Source: Sandaracinaceae bacterium | GTDB taxonomy: Bacteria; Myxococcota_A; Polyangia; Polyangiales; Houyiibacteriaceae | Direction of reading: 5' to 3' | Length of the DNA stretch: 64,000 nucleotides | NCBI GenBank assembly: GCA_020633075.1 | Contig: JACKEI010000002.1 | Location: forward strand, 62,001-126,000 | Part shown: positions 8,307-16,116 of the stretch, in pieces | Layout: every line of letters begins with the position of its first letter | Position numbering within the stretch: position 1 is the stretch's first letter | Translations under genes and position numbers: made by a program | The notes under the pieces: model-generated | Databases searched by the model: none | What the model was told of the DNA's origin: nothing | Seen by the model: the letters and a program-made list of their open reading frames with translations, nothing else

Positions 8307-9077
8307 TCACGCCCCGTGGGCGCGGTTCCACGCCACGCAGTCGGCGTAGCGCACCAGCGTGCCGCCGAAGAGATCCAGCGCGCTGCCGAAGGTGAGGTCC
8401 ACCCGGCCGTCGCTCAGCTCTTCCACACGCGCAAGGTCCTCGAGCGCGCGCCCACCGCCCGCGTAGGTGCAGGGCAGGGGACACTCCGCTCCCAGCAGCG
8501 TCACCAGCGCCTCGTCGATGCCCTCGCAGCGCCCCTCGACGTCCGCCGCGTGCACCAAGAGCTCGTGACAGAGGGGCGCGAGCGCAGCCAGCGTGGGGCC
8601 GTCCACCGGGGTCTGCGTCACGGTCTGCCAGCGGTCCGTGGCGACCCGCCAGCCCCCGTCCACGCGCCGGCAGCTCAGGTCCACCACCAGCCGCTCGGGC
8701 CCGATGGCGCGCGCCAGCGCCTCCACGCGGCCGAGGTCCAGGCGCTTGTCGACGAAGAGCCAGCTCGTGACGATGACCTTGCCGGCACCGCGCTCGAGCC
8801 ACTCCGAGGCGTTGTCCAGCGTCACACCACCGCCCAGCTGCAAGCCCCCCGGCCAGCAGCGGAGCGCCTCGCGCGCCGCGTCTTCGTTGCCCGGCCCGAG
8901 CTTGATCACGTGGCCGCCCTCGAGCCCGTCCTCACGGTAGCGCTCCGCGAACCAGGAGGCGGGCTGCTCCGCCACGAAGTTCTCGCGCGGGCCCTCGCCT
9001 TCGTCGCGCAGCGTGCCGCCGACGATCTGCTTCACCTTGCCGTCGTGGAGGTCGATGCACGGGCGGAACACGGTCAT
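8307..9077 (-). CDS. hisA: HisA isomerase of the eukaryotic (HIS6) type
   Basis: This 256-residue TIM-barrel enzyme matches the 5-ProFAR isomerase of histidine biosynthesis (the HisA step). The N-terminus RPCIDLHDGKVKQIVGGTL is the signature of the eukaryotic HIS6 branch, as in yeast and plants, rather than the usual bacterial HisA start. The two catalytic aspartates expected in HisA are at Asp9 (CIDLHDG) and Asp133 (LVVDLSCRR); phosphate-binding glycines are in LGGGVTLDNA and YAGGGRALED. The ATG overlaps the stop of the GntR-type regulator gene upstream (ATGA), so the two are co-transcribed. No other his gene is in the window. The branch assignment is from motif memory; a phylogeny would settle it. 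Confidence 0.9.
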   Translation of the reverse strand: MTVFRPCIDLHDGKVKQIVGGTLRDEGEGPRENFVAEQPASWFAERYREDGLEGGHVIKLGPGNEDAAREALRCWPGGLQLGGGVTLDNASEWLERGAGKVIVTSWLFVDKRLDLGRVEALARAIGPERLVVDLSCRRVDGGWRVATDRWQTVTQTPVDGPTLAALAPLCHELLVHAADVEGRCEGIDEALVTLLGAECPLPCTYAGGGRALEDLARVEELSDGRVDLTFGSALDLFGGTLVRYADCVAWNRAHGA

Positions 9078-9829
9078 GAGCGGCTCATAGCAGGTGTGGC
9101 GCCGTTCTCACGCGCCCGCGCCGCCACGGATCGCTCGAAGCGGACCGCGGCCCGCTCGTCCAGGCGCTGCAGGATGGCCATGATGGTCTGGTCGCGGTCC
9201 GGGGCGTTCGCCACCACCGCGTCCACGATCTCGCGCGTGGCCGTGCGCAGGTACCGTGGGTCTCCGTAGAACGCGTCCGCTACGCCCGGGACGTTGCGGA
9301 TGACCCCCTCCACGGTGTTGAAGAGCGCCGTCGCCCCGAAGTGGCCCGCTGCGTCCAGCACGGCGCGCGTGAAGGCCAGGTCGGCCTCCATCAGCTCGTC
9401 CTGTGTCTCGGCGGCCTGTGTGCGCTGCACGGCGGCGGCCAGACCCGGGGCTGCGGCCACCGCGTCGATGCGCGGCGCGAGGTGCAGGGTCACCAGGCGC
9501 CGCAGCTCCATGCACTCGCGGAACACCCGCGCCGCCTCCTTCGGGTTGTCCGAGAGGGCGTCGAACCACAGCGGCAGGAGCGACAGCCCACCCGTGCGGG
9601 TCGCGTCCAGCACCCGCACGCCGCTGCCGTGGCGCGCCTCGACCAGGCCGTGCGCCTCGAGCCGCGCCGTGACGCGCTGAATCGTGGGGGCGGTCACGTC
9701 GAACTCCGCAGCCAGCGCGCGCACCGAGGGCAGGTTCGCGCCAGCCGGGTACTCACGCCGCAGGATGCGCCGCACCAGCGTGCGCTCGAGGACATCCACC
9801 GTGGTCTCGCTGCGTTCGTGTTCGGACAT
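9074..9829 (-). CDS. GntR family regulator, FadR/FCD subfamily
   Basis: The 251-residue protein has an N-terminal winged HTH at about residues 10-75 (LRREYPAGANLPSVRALAAE, FDVTAPTIQRVTARLEAHGL) and a helical FCD-like effector domain at about 95-235 (ECMELRRLVTLHLAPRI, ADLAFTRAVLDAAGH). FCD domains usually bind small organic acids, sometimes with a metal. The start at 9829 was chosen because upstream codons cross the operator region and are not HTH-like. It is divergent from the unknown gene at 9972 and overlaps hisA by 4 bp. Twin TGTG-N3-CACA palindromes 44 bp upstream of the start fit the FadR-type half-site pattern, so autoregulation and control of the divergent genes are likely. The effector is unknown. 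Confidence 0.88.
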   Translation of the reverse strand: MSEHERSETTVDVLERTLVRRILRREYPAGANLPSVRALAAEFDVTAPTIQRVTARLEAHGLVEARHGSGVRVLDATRTGGLSLLPLWFDALSDNPKEAARVFRECMELRRLVTLHLAPRIDAVAAAPGLAAAVQRTQAAETQDELMEADLAFTRAVLDAAGHFGATALFNTVEGVIRNVPGVADAFYGDPRYLRTATREIVDAVVANAPDRDQTIMAILQRLDERAAVRFERSVAARARENGATPAMSRS

Positions 9830-9856
9830 CTCGCGCCGTTCGCTTGGGGAGGACCC

Positions 9857-9862
9857 TTGACA
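9857..9862 (+). promoter_or_regulatory. Possible -35 element (TTGACA)
   Basis: A perfect TTGACA lies upstream of the gene at 9972. No convincing -10 lies at 17 bp; TACACA or GATACA 13-15 bp downstream are the nearest. The twin palindromes at 9873-9896 would overlap the -10 and start point, as expected for a repressor site. Confidence 0.35.
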
Positions 9863-9872
9863 GGTCCAGAAG

Positions 9873-9896
9873 TGTGATACACAACTGTGAAACACA
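9873..9896. promoter_or_regulatory. Tandem operator-like palindromes TGTG-N3-CACA
   Basis: TGTGATACACA (9873-9883) and TGTGAAACACA (9886-9896) are two copies of an 11-bp palindrome with identical arms, 13 bp apart centre to centre. They sit between the GntR/FCD regulator gene and the divergent gene at 9972. FadR-type GntR proteins bind GT/AC-armed palindromes of this kind, so this is the probable operator pair of that regulator. The link is inferred from position and pattern. Confidence 0.65.
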
Positions 9897-9971
9897 GTCG
9901 AGCCGATGTCCAGCACCAACTGCCGTCGCGCCAGCCTCTCTCCGCAACCCCCTCGCGCCCCTGGAGCCCCC

Positions 9972-10739
9972 ATGCCGCATCGCTACTCCCTCGCCGCTCG
10001 CCTCGCGCCGTTCGTCGAAGCGGGTCTCGTCCCGCGCATCCCCACCGCCGCGCAGATCCGTCAGGGGGAGCTGCAGATGCTGCCGTATGTCATCAGCAGC
10101 GACGCCACGAACGAGCTGTACTACGCGGGCACGCCGCTCGGACATCCCGTGGTCCGTCAGCCCGTGCTGCTGGGGCTCATCGGGCGCGACCACCTGGAGA
10201 CGGGCACCGGCTTTGCGGCCAAGCTGGACTCGGTCATCCGGCACCTGCACTTCACCTACCACCAGGGCATGCCCGTGTGGGACCTGCAGGTCATCCAGAC
10301 GCACCCGGGTGGGCTCGCCGCGCTGCGGGCCGAGACCGAGGCCATGCTCGCGCCCACCACGTTGGTACACCGCGCGCGCCGCGCGCTGCTCGGGCTGATC
10401 GTGGCCGACCCCGACGCCTACCTGCGCCTCTTCCTGGGGGACGACGGCTACATCGCGCGGGCCGAGCGCTTCGACTACCCGAAGCCCAGCGAGGAAGACG
10501 CCGAGTTCCCGCCCGAGTTCTTCAGCGTGATCGACTTCGTGAACTACTGTGCCGTGGCGTTCCCGGCGAGCGTGCCGCTCCACCAGGTCCCGCAGCGCGC
10601 GCTCGAGGTCGTCTCGCGCCGCTTCCGTGAGGGCAAGCGCATCGAGTGGCTGGAGCGTGACCCGCGTGAGGTCGCGCGTCGCCGCGCCGCGCGCCGCAAG
10701 GGCAATGGTGACCGCGCGCCCGTCGCGCAGACCGTGTAG
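9972..10739 (+). CDS. Conserved protein of unknown function
   Basis: I do not recognise a family for this 255-residue protein. It has no signal peptide or membrane segment. It is rich in Leu and charged residues and looks mostly helical, with the segments HFTYHQGMPVWDLQVIQTHP, ADPDAYLRLFLGDDGYIARA and FSVIDFVNYCAVAFPASVPL, and ends in a basic Arg/Ala stretch (RRRAARRKG). An ATG at 9906 is in frame and would add 22 residues rich in Pro/Ser, but it lies only 10 bp past the twin palindromes; 9972 is preferred. The gene is divergent from the GntR regulator and 15 bp upstream of an MDR oxidoreductase gene, so it is probably regulated by the former and co-transcribed with the latter. Confidence 0.6.
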   Translation: MPHRYSLAARLAPFVEAGLVPRIPTAAQIRQGELQMLPYVISSDATNELYYAGTPLGHPVVRQPVLLGLIGRDHLETGTGFAAKLDSVIRHLHFTYHQGMPVWDLQVIQTHPGGLAALRAETEAMLAPTTLVHRARRALLGLIVADPDAYLRLFLGDDGYIARAERFDYPKPSEEDAEFPPEFFSVIDFVNYCAVAFPASVPLHQVPQRALEVVSRRFREGKRIEWLERDPREVARRRAARRKGNGDRAPVAQTV

Positions 10740-10754
10740 GCTCCCGCGCCGAGC

Positions 10755-11759
10755 ATGTTCAGCGGACGCATCGAGATCAGTGGGCGCGGCTCGTCGCGCC
10801 GCATGCGCTACGTACGAGGGCCGCTGCTGGCGCCCGCCGCGGGCGAGGTGCGCGTGCGCGTGCGCTACGCCGGGGTGGCCTACGGCGACGTCATGCGGCG
10901 TCGTGGTGTCCTCGCGCCCCCCTTCGACTTCACGCCGGGCTACGACGTCACGGGCGAGGTGGACGCGCTGGGCCAGGGCGCGACCCTGGTGCAAGGTCAG
11001 CGCGTGGCCATCCTGCTGCCCGTCACCGGCTTCGGTGGCTACGCGGAGCACGTCGTGGTCCCGGCGGCGGCGTGTGTGCCCATCCCCGACGCGGTGCACG
11101 CGCGCGAAGCCATCGGCCTCGGGCTCAACGCCATCACCGCGCTGCAAGTCCTCACTCGCGTCGCGAAGGTTCCGGAGGGCGGGAGCGTGCTGGTGCACGG
11201 CGCGGCCGGCGGAGTGGGCTGCGCCGTGCTGGACGTGGCCAGTCAGCGCGGCCTGCGCGTGTACGGCACCGCCTCGGCTGGCAAGCACCACGTGGTGCGC
11301 GAGCGCGGCGGTGAGCCCATCGACTACCGCACCCAGGACTTCGTGCAGGTCATCCGCGAGCACACCAAGGGCCGCGGCGTGGACGCCGTCATCGACGGAA
11401 TCGGCGGCGCGCACTTGCAGCAGAGCGCCAAGGCGGTGGCGTCCGGTGGCACGCTCGTGGCGCTGGGCGTCTCGGGTGACGTGGCGGGCGGGCTCCCCGG
11501 AGTGGTCGGTGGCATGCGCCACGTGCTGCGCGCCGCGCTGCGCCCGTCCCTGCGCGTGCGCCTCTACGGCATCACGGCCAGCCCCGGCTGCGGGCCCGCG
11601 GCCTGTCGCGCGGACTGGGCCGAGTTGATGCGTCTCTTGGCCGCCGGAGCCCTGCGCACGCCGCTCATCGGCGCCGAGCGGGCCCTCGCGCGTGCAGAGC
11701 AGGCGCACGCCTTGCTCGAGGGCGGCAGCGTCACCGGCAAAGTGGTCCTGCGGACGTAA
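10755..11759 (+). CDS. MDR superfamily quinone-reductase-like oxidoreductase
   Basis: This 334-residue protein is a zinc-free medium-chain dehydrogenase/reductase of the NADPH:quinone reductase type. The N-terminal GroES-like half has GEVRVRVRYAGVAYGDVMRR and PGYDVTGEVDALG; the nucleotide-binding half has VLVHGAAGGVG, the usual AAGGVG turn for NADP(H), and VIDYRTQDF-like spacing. The Cys/His ligands of zinc alcohol dehydrogenases are absent. It likely reduces a quinone, enone or similar carbonyl; the substrate is not predictable. A short Cys/Gly-rich stretch (SPGCGPAACRAD) sits near residue 275. It lies between the unknown gene at 9972 and a second MDR gene 63 bp downstream, suggesting a small redox cluster under the GntR regulator. 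Confidence 0.85.
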   Translation: MFSGRIEISGRGSSRRMRYVRGPLLAPAAGEVRVRVRYAGVAYGDVMRRRGVLAPPFDFTPGYDVTGEVDALGQGATLVQGQRVAILLPVTGFGGYAEHVVVPAAACVPIPDAVHAREAIGLGLNAITALQVLTRVAKVPEGGSVLVHGAAGGVGCAVLDVASQRGLRVYGTASAGKHHVVRERGGEPIDYRTQDFVQVIREHTKGRGVDAVIDGIGGAHLQQSAKAVASGGTLVALGVSGDVAGGLPGVVGGMRHVLRAALRPSLRVRLYGITASPGCGPAACRADWAELMRLLAAGALRTPLIGAERALARAEQAHALLEGGSVTGKVVLRT

Positions 11760-11822
11760 CGCTCGCTGGCAGGCTGACGACGCACTCGACCTCCGCCCTC
11801 CCTTCACCCCAGCGAGATCATC

Positions 11823-12842
11823 ATGCGCGCGATTTGGATCCCCAAGGCCGGCAAGGCCGACGTCCTCGAGCTCCGCGAGAGCCCCGATCCCGAGCCCAAG
11901 GCGGGCGAGGTGCGGGTCCGTGCCCACGCCGTGGGTCTCAACTTCGCCGAGGTGATGGCGCGGCAAGGGCTCTACCCGGACGCCCCGCCCATGCCCTTCG
12001 TCCCGGGCTACGAGGTGGCCGGGCTGGTGGACGCCGTGGGCGCGGGCGTGAGCGGCGTGTCGGTGGGGCAGCGGGTCGCGGCCCTCACGCGCTTCGGGGG
12101 CCACTCGGACTGCGTGGTGGTGCCCGAGAACCAGGTCTTCCGCATGCCCGCCAACATGAGCTTCGAGCAGGGCGCGGCGCTCCCGGTCAACTACCTCACC
12201 GCGTACCACATGCTCTTCCAGGTGGCGCGCATCAAGCCCGGGGACCACGTGCTGATCCACATGGCCGCCGGCGGCGTGGGCACCGCGGTGCTGCAGCTGT
12301 GCAAGACCGTCCCGAACGTGACCACCTACGGCACGGCCTCGGCCGCCAAGCACGACTACGTGCGCTCACATGGCTGCGACCACGTCATCGACTACCGCAC
12401 CAGCGACTACGTGGAGGAGATCAACAAGCTCACCGACGGGCGCGGCGTCAACCTGATCATGGACGCGCTCGGCGGGCGCGACTGGAAGAAGGGCTACAGC
12501 ATCCTGCGCAGCTCGGGTCTGCTCATCGCCTTCGGCTGGGCGAACATGAACACGGGGGACAAGCGGCGCATCGGGCGCATCCTGAAGGAGCTCACGGGCC
12601 TGCCTCTGTTCTCGCCGCGCAATTTCATGGACGACAACCGCGGTATGGCCGGCGTCAACCTGGGGCATCTCTGGCACGAGGTGGACATGCTCGCGGCGCA
12701 GGCGCACGAGCTCATGGCCCTCTTCGAGGCCGGTAAGGTCGCGCCGCACGTGGACAAGGTCTTCCCCTTCGCGGAGGCGGCCGAGGCGCACCGCTACCTC
12801 GAGCAGGGGAAGAACGTGGGCAAGGTCGTGATGGTGCCGTGA
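11823..12842 (+). CDS. MDR oxidoreductase, VAT-1-like
   Basis: The protein has 339 residues and the same fold as the preceding gene product, but matches the VAT-1/quinone-reductase-like branch. Motifs: GLNFAEVMARQGLYPDAP, PFVPGYEVAG, VNYLTAYHML, MAAGGVGTAVLQL, VIDYRTSDYVEEI and SPRNFMDDNRGMAGVNLGHL, the last typical of VAT-1 homologues. NADPH binding is expected at AAGGVG. Substrate unknown. The intergenic space of 63 bp before it and lack of a terminator suggest co-transcription with the upstream MDR gene. A strong hairpin follows the stop. Confidence 0.86.
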   Translation: MRAIWIPKAGKADVLELRESPDPEPKAGEVRVRAHAVGLNFAEVMARQGLYPDAPPMPFVPGYEVAGLVDAVGAGVSGVSVGQRVAALTRFGGHSDCVVVPENQVFRMPANMSFEQGAALPVNYLTAYHMLFQVARIKPGDHVLIHMAAGGVGTAVLQLCKTVPNVTTYGTASAAKHDYVRSHGCDHVIDYRTSDYVEEINKLTDGRGVNLIMDALGGRDWKKGYSILRSSGLLIAFGWANMNTGDKRRIGRILKELTGLPLFSPRNFMDDNRGMAGVNLGHLWHEVDMLAAQAHELMALFEAGKVAPHVDKVFPFAEAAEAHRYLEQGKNVGKVVMVP

Positions 12843-12850
12843 GCGGCAGC

Positions 12851-12874
12851 GCGCGCCCCGTGATCAGGGCGCGC
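12851..12874. terminator. Hairpin between convergent genes
   Basis: GCGCGCCC and GGGCGCGC form a perfect 8-bp stem around the 8-base loop CGTGATCA, 9 bp after the VAT-1-like stop codon. The DUF2330 gene ends 74 bp further on from the other side. There is no proper T-run, so intrinsic termination is likely but not certain; it could serve both strands. Confidence 0.55.
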
Positions 12875-12947
12875 TCGCTTGGTTCACTCGACTCCCTGGG
12901 CGGGCGGTCATCTCCGGCGCCCTCCGGTCCCCCGCGGTTCGGCCTGA

Positions 12948-14444
12948 TCAGCGGCCCCGACGCCGCAAGAATGCGGCGCCCAGCAGCACCAAGCCGATGG
13001 CGGTGGGCAAGGCAGCGCTCTCGCGCGGGTCGACCGTGCAGCGTCCGCAGCCGCGCGAGCTCTGCGGGGACGCGCTGCCGCTGCCGCTGGTGGAGACCCC
13101 CGCGGGGAGGGCGGCGCCGCTCAGGGTCGGGTCCTGCAAGCGACCCGGCGCGGAGATGGGGGCGCGGTTGTTGTAGCCCCACTGACCACGCACCGGGTTC
13201 CGGCAGCTGATCTCTCCCTCCCACGGGTGCAGCTGCACGTAGCGCCCCTGAAAGCTGTTCCAGCTGCCGCTGGGGATGGCGCCCGTCTCGGACAGGCGGC
13301 CGTCTGCGTCGGGGATCCCGTTGCCGCCGCGGATGCCCGGCGCCGGCCGGAACACCAGGTCCTCGCCCAGGATCTGCTCCGTGTAGCGGAAGTGCAGGCG
13401 CGTCAGGACCCAGTCACCCCCTGCGCCGCTGGGCACCACATCGCCGCCCAGCGTGAGGATGTCGCTGCCGTCCAGCGTGGGGCCGGGGCAGGGGTCGCAC
13501 GATGACGCGCTCCACGCGTACTCCGTCAGCACCGCCCCAGGGTGCTGCTGCAGCGTCTCTTCCAGCAGCCGCTCGTAGAACGCGCCGAAGTGGTCCCGCA
13601 CCTGCTGGTCCACGACGATGTTGGTGGGGATGGTGGCGTTCGGGTAGTTGGCCACCTCGTAGCGGGTGCCGTTACCCAGCGTGTGCACGATCAGGTCCTG
13701 CTCTCCCTGGCTGTTGAGCAGGCCGAGGCGCACGGGCAGCTGGAAGTGAGGGTCGTCGAAGTGGAAGCGCAGCGGCGACAGCACGGCGCGTCCGTTCGCG
13801 TCGAACTGCACGCGCCCCGCGTCGATCTTGGCGACGAAGAACTTGGTGCCGCTCTCCACGTAGGGGCGCAGCACGCGCGCCGCACCGGACGGGATGTTGT
13901 AGCCCTCGTCGTGCAGCCAGCGCTCGAGGCCGTTGCTGTCCCCGGCGCTCAGGATCACCACGTCGTACTCGGCCACGCTGAACTGCGCCTCGATCTGCAC
14001 CTGATACCCGCCCCCCGACTCCGAGGCGGACTCATCCATGACGGCGCCGCTGGGCACGGCCATGCCCTCGTAGCGATACTGAGGCTGGCAGGGGTCCTCC
14101 TCCCAGTACTCCACCAGGCGCGGCGCGCTCAGCTGGTCGATCTTCCGGAAGATCTCACGGGGGAGGGTGCGCACGTCCTCCTCGTGCAGCACCTCCGGCA
14201 CCGGCACGATCATCGCGAAGTCCTCCGTGGGGCCCGTGTAGCTGTTCTGCATGCTCAGCACCGTGCGCTGCCCGTCGCGCATCAGGACCACCATGGTGGC
14301 GTCGTTGTAGAGGCTGGCGTCGGCCCCCGCGACGTAGAAGCCGCAGAATGCGCGCGCCTGCGGGGTGGCGAGCAGGCTGGCGCCGAGGGCGGCCAGGAGC
14401 GTGATGAGCGGCGCGGGCGCGAGGGACGGGACGAGACGGGACAT
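12948..14444 (-). CDS. DUF2330 exported protein with MYXO-CTERM-like tail
   Basis: The start at 14444 has a good ribosome site (GGAGGT, 5 bp before ATG) and gives 498 residues. A signal peptide ends at QARAFCGFYVAGAD, the usual mature start of DUF2330 proteins, followed by the conserved DATMVVLMRDG and MIVPVPEVLHEEDVRTL. Function of DUF2330 is not known. The C-terminus is a compact sorting-tag pattern: Ser/Gly-rich linker, GCGRC, about 17 hydrophobic residues (TAIGLVLLGAAF) and a final RRRGR. This resembles the MYXO-CTERM signal of myxobacterial surface proteins, processed at the Cys pair. The gene is isolated, convergent with the MDR pair and divergent from the PIN-like gene. Confidence 0.85.
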   Translation of the reverse strand: MSRLVPSLAPAPLITLLAALGASLLATPQARAFCGFYVAGADASLYNDATMVVLMRDGQRTVLSMQNSYTGPTEDFAMIVPVPEVLHEEDVRTLPREIFRKIDQLSAPRLVEYWEEDPCQPQYRYEGMAVPSGAVMDESASESGGGYQVQIEAQFSVAEYDVVILSAGDSNGLERWLHDEGYNIPSGAARVLRPYVESGTKFFVAKIDAGRVQFDANGRAVLSPLRFHFDDPHFQLPVRLGLLNSQGEQDLIVHTLGNGTRYEVANYPNATIPTNIVVDQQVRDHFGAFYERLLEETLQQHPGAVLTEYAWSASSCDPCPGPTLDGSDILTLGGDVVPSGAGGDWVLTRLHFRYTEQILGEDLVFRPAPGIRGGNGIPDADGRLSETGAIPSGSWNSFQGRYVQLHPWEGEISCRNPVRGQWGYNNRAPISAPGRLQDPTLSGAALPAGVSTSGSGSASPQSSRGCGRCTVDPRESAALPTAIGLVLLGAAFLRRRGR

Positions 14445-14579
14445 GGAGACCTCCGGCGAACGGAAACGTGAGTTCGCCTCCTCAACGTCCGCGGCACCCG
14501 TAGACTTACACGTGTTCGCAAGAGAGGGTTGACCTGCGCGCAACCGAGCGGGATCATCGGAGCCGGAGACCAACTGACC

Positions 14580-15008
14580 GTGAACGTGATCCTTGCACCC
14601 GATGTCTATGTCAACGCGTCCGTGAGTGTCGGTACGCCCCCCGAGCAGGTCGTCCAGCGCGTGCTGGGCGGCGTCGCCAAGCACGGCAAGAGCAAGACCT
14701 CCGCGTGGGTGCTCGCCCGTGTCGAGGCCATGCTGAACGCCGTGCCCGCCTTCAAGCCCGACGCGGTCGCGGCGCAGATGAAGACGATCGGGTCGCTGGT
14801 GGACCAGGTGAAGATCGCCGACCACGGCGCGGACGACTGGGCGCACGCCCTCGCCGCCACCGCCAAGGCCGCCGGCGTGACGCGCGTCATCACGGACCAC
14901 CCTGACCTCGCCGACCAAGAGGACGTGGACGGGGTGGAGTTCCTCTCCAGCGACGCGTGGCTGGTGGAGCAGACCACACCGCCGCCGCCTCCTCCCCCGG
15001 GCAAGTGA
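14580..15008 (+). CDS. PIN-like domain protein
   Basis: The protein has 142 residues from the GTG at 14580. The N-terminal NVILAPDVYVNASVSVG, with GTPPEQVV after it, resembles the first strand and helix of PIN-domain nucleases (normally a DxNxxxxA pattern), and VTRVITDHPDLAD with VEFLSSDAWL resembles the C-terminal half. The first Asp is kept (APD) but other acidic positions are uncertain, so activity cannot be assumed. The end is a run of Pro (TTPPPPPPPGK). No antitoxin-like partner adjoins it, which argues against a toxin-antitoxin pair. A TTG at 14529 could extend it by 17 residues. The gene precedes the hydrolase gene by 19 bp. Confidence 0.6.
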   Translation: MNVILAPDVYVNASVSVGTPPEQVVQRVLGGVAKHGKSKTSAWVLARVEAMLNAVPAFKPDAVAAQMKTIGSLVDQVKIADHGADDWAHALAATAKAAGVTRVITDHPDLADQEDVDGVEFLSSDAWLVEQTTPPPPPPPGK

Positions 15009-15027
15009 GGGGAGGGCCGGGACGGCC

Positions 15028-16116
15028 GTGCGCCGCGTGCTAGCCACGAAGCGCCAGCACGCGGTCGGCGCCCTCGCCGGGGGCGTCGACCGCCTGTTCA
15101 ACGCCAACGTGCTCAAGGCCAAGCGCGCGCCCAAGGGCTCGCCGGAGGAGTACATCGAGACCCTCGGCGCCTTCGTCGCGCGCTGGAACGACCCACGCTG
15201 GGTGGAGGACATCGACGGCTTCTTCGGTGCGCCGCAGGTGCCCGACGTCACACGAGCGCGCGCGCGCCTCTCCGCCGCGAGCGCGCGGGGACGCACGGTC
15301 GAGGACCTGCGCTACCCGAGCCCGCACGTGCCCTACTTCGGCGAGGTGGGCGAGCGCTTCGCGGCGTTCGAGGCAAATCGCCAGGTCCACGCGCGGCGCA
15401 TCCTCGCGGGGCCGCTGCCCGCGCGCACGGCCATCGTGCTCGTCCACGGCTACCTGGGCGGATCACTCGGCGCCGAAGAGTGGGTCTGGCCGGTGGAGGC
15501 GTTCTCGCGGCGCGGCGTGGACGTGGTCCTCGCGGTGCTCCCGTTTCACGGCAACCGCCACGACGGGGGCCTGAGCCGTCCCCCGCGCTGGCCCGGCCCG
15601 GACCTCACCTTCGCGCTCGAGGGCTTTCGGCAGGTGGTGGCGGACCTGCGCGCCCTCGTGGCGTGGCTGCGTCAGGCGGAGGGCTACGCGCACGTGGGCA
15701 TGATGGGGATGAGCCTGGGGGGCTTCTCCACGGCCCTGCTCGCCACGGTCGAGCCCCAGCTCTCGTTCGCGGTGCCCTACATTCCGCTCGCCTCCGTCGC
15801 CGATTGGTCGCGCGACGCGGGTCAGCTCCCCGGCAACGCGCGCCAACGCGACGAGATCCACCGCCTGCTGGAGGACGCCCACGCGCTCATCAGCCCGCTG
15901 CGGCGCCCGCGGGTGGTGCCTCGCGAGCGCTGCTTCGTCGCCGTCGCGGAGAGGGACGCCATCACGCCCATGAGTCACGGGGCGCGCATCGCGCAGCACT
16001 TCGACGTGCCCCTCGAGGTGTTCCCGGGCGGCCACATCCTGCAGTCGGGCCGGGCGCGCGCGTTCCGCCGCCTGCACCAGCTGATCGACTCGCTCCCGCA
16101 GGAGGGTGCGGCGTGA
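15028..16116 (+). CDS. Alpha/beta hydrolase, ABHD18-like
   Basis: The 362-residue protein starts at GTG. It lacks a signal peptide. The hydrolase core shows the oxyanion region VLVHGYLGG at about residue 137, the nucleophile elbow GMSLGG at about 230, and a late Asp and His (AERDAITP, FPGGHILQ) completing a Ser-Asp-His triad. The long N-terminal arm with FFGAPQVPDV and YPSPHVPYF is like the ABHD18 (former DUF2048) group. Substrates of the group are mostly unknown; esters or lipids are plausible. Its stop overlaps the GTG of the HEAT lipoprotein gene (GTGA). Confidence 0.8.
   Translation: MRRVLATKRQHAVGALAGGVDRLFNANVLKAKRAPKGSPEEYIETLGAFVARWNDPRWVEDIDGFFGAPQVPDVTRARARLSAASARGRTVEDLRYPSPHVPYFGEVGERFAAFEANRQVHARRILAGPLPARTAIVLVHGYLGGSLGAEEWVWPVEAFSRRGVDVVLAVLPFHGNRHDGGLSRPPRWPGPDLTFALEGFRQVVADLRALVAWLRQAEGYAHVGMMGMSLGGFSTALLATVEPQLSFAVPYIPLASVADWSRDAGQLPGNARQRDEIHRLLEDAHALISPLRRPRVVPRERCFVAVAERDAITPMSHGARIAQHFDVPLEVFPGGHILQSGRARAFRRLHQLIDSLPQEGAA

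Noticed and set aside
14580..15008. Toxin of a toxin-antitoxin pair (PIN type)
   Set aside because: No small antitoxin-like gene adjoins it, and the acidic active-site set is not clearly complete.
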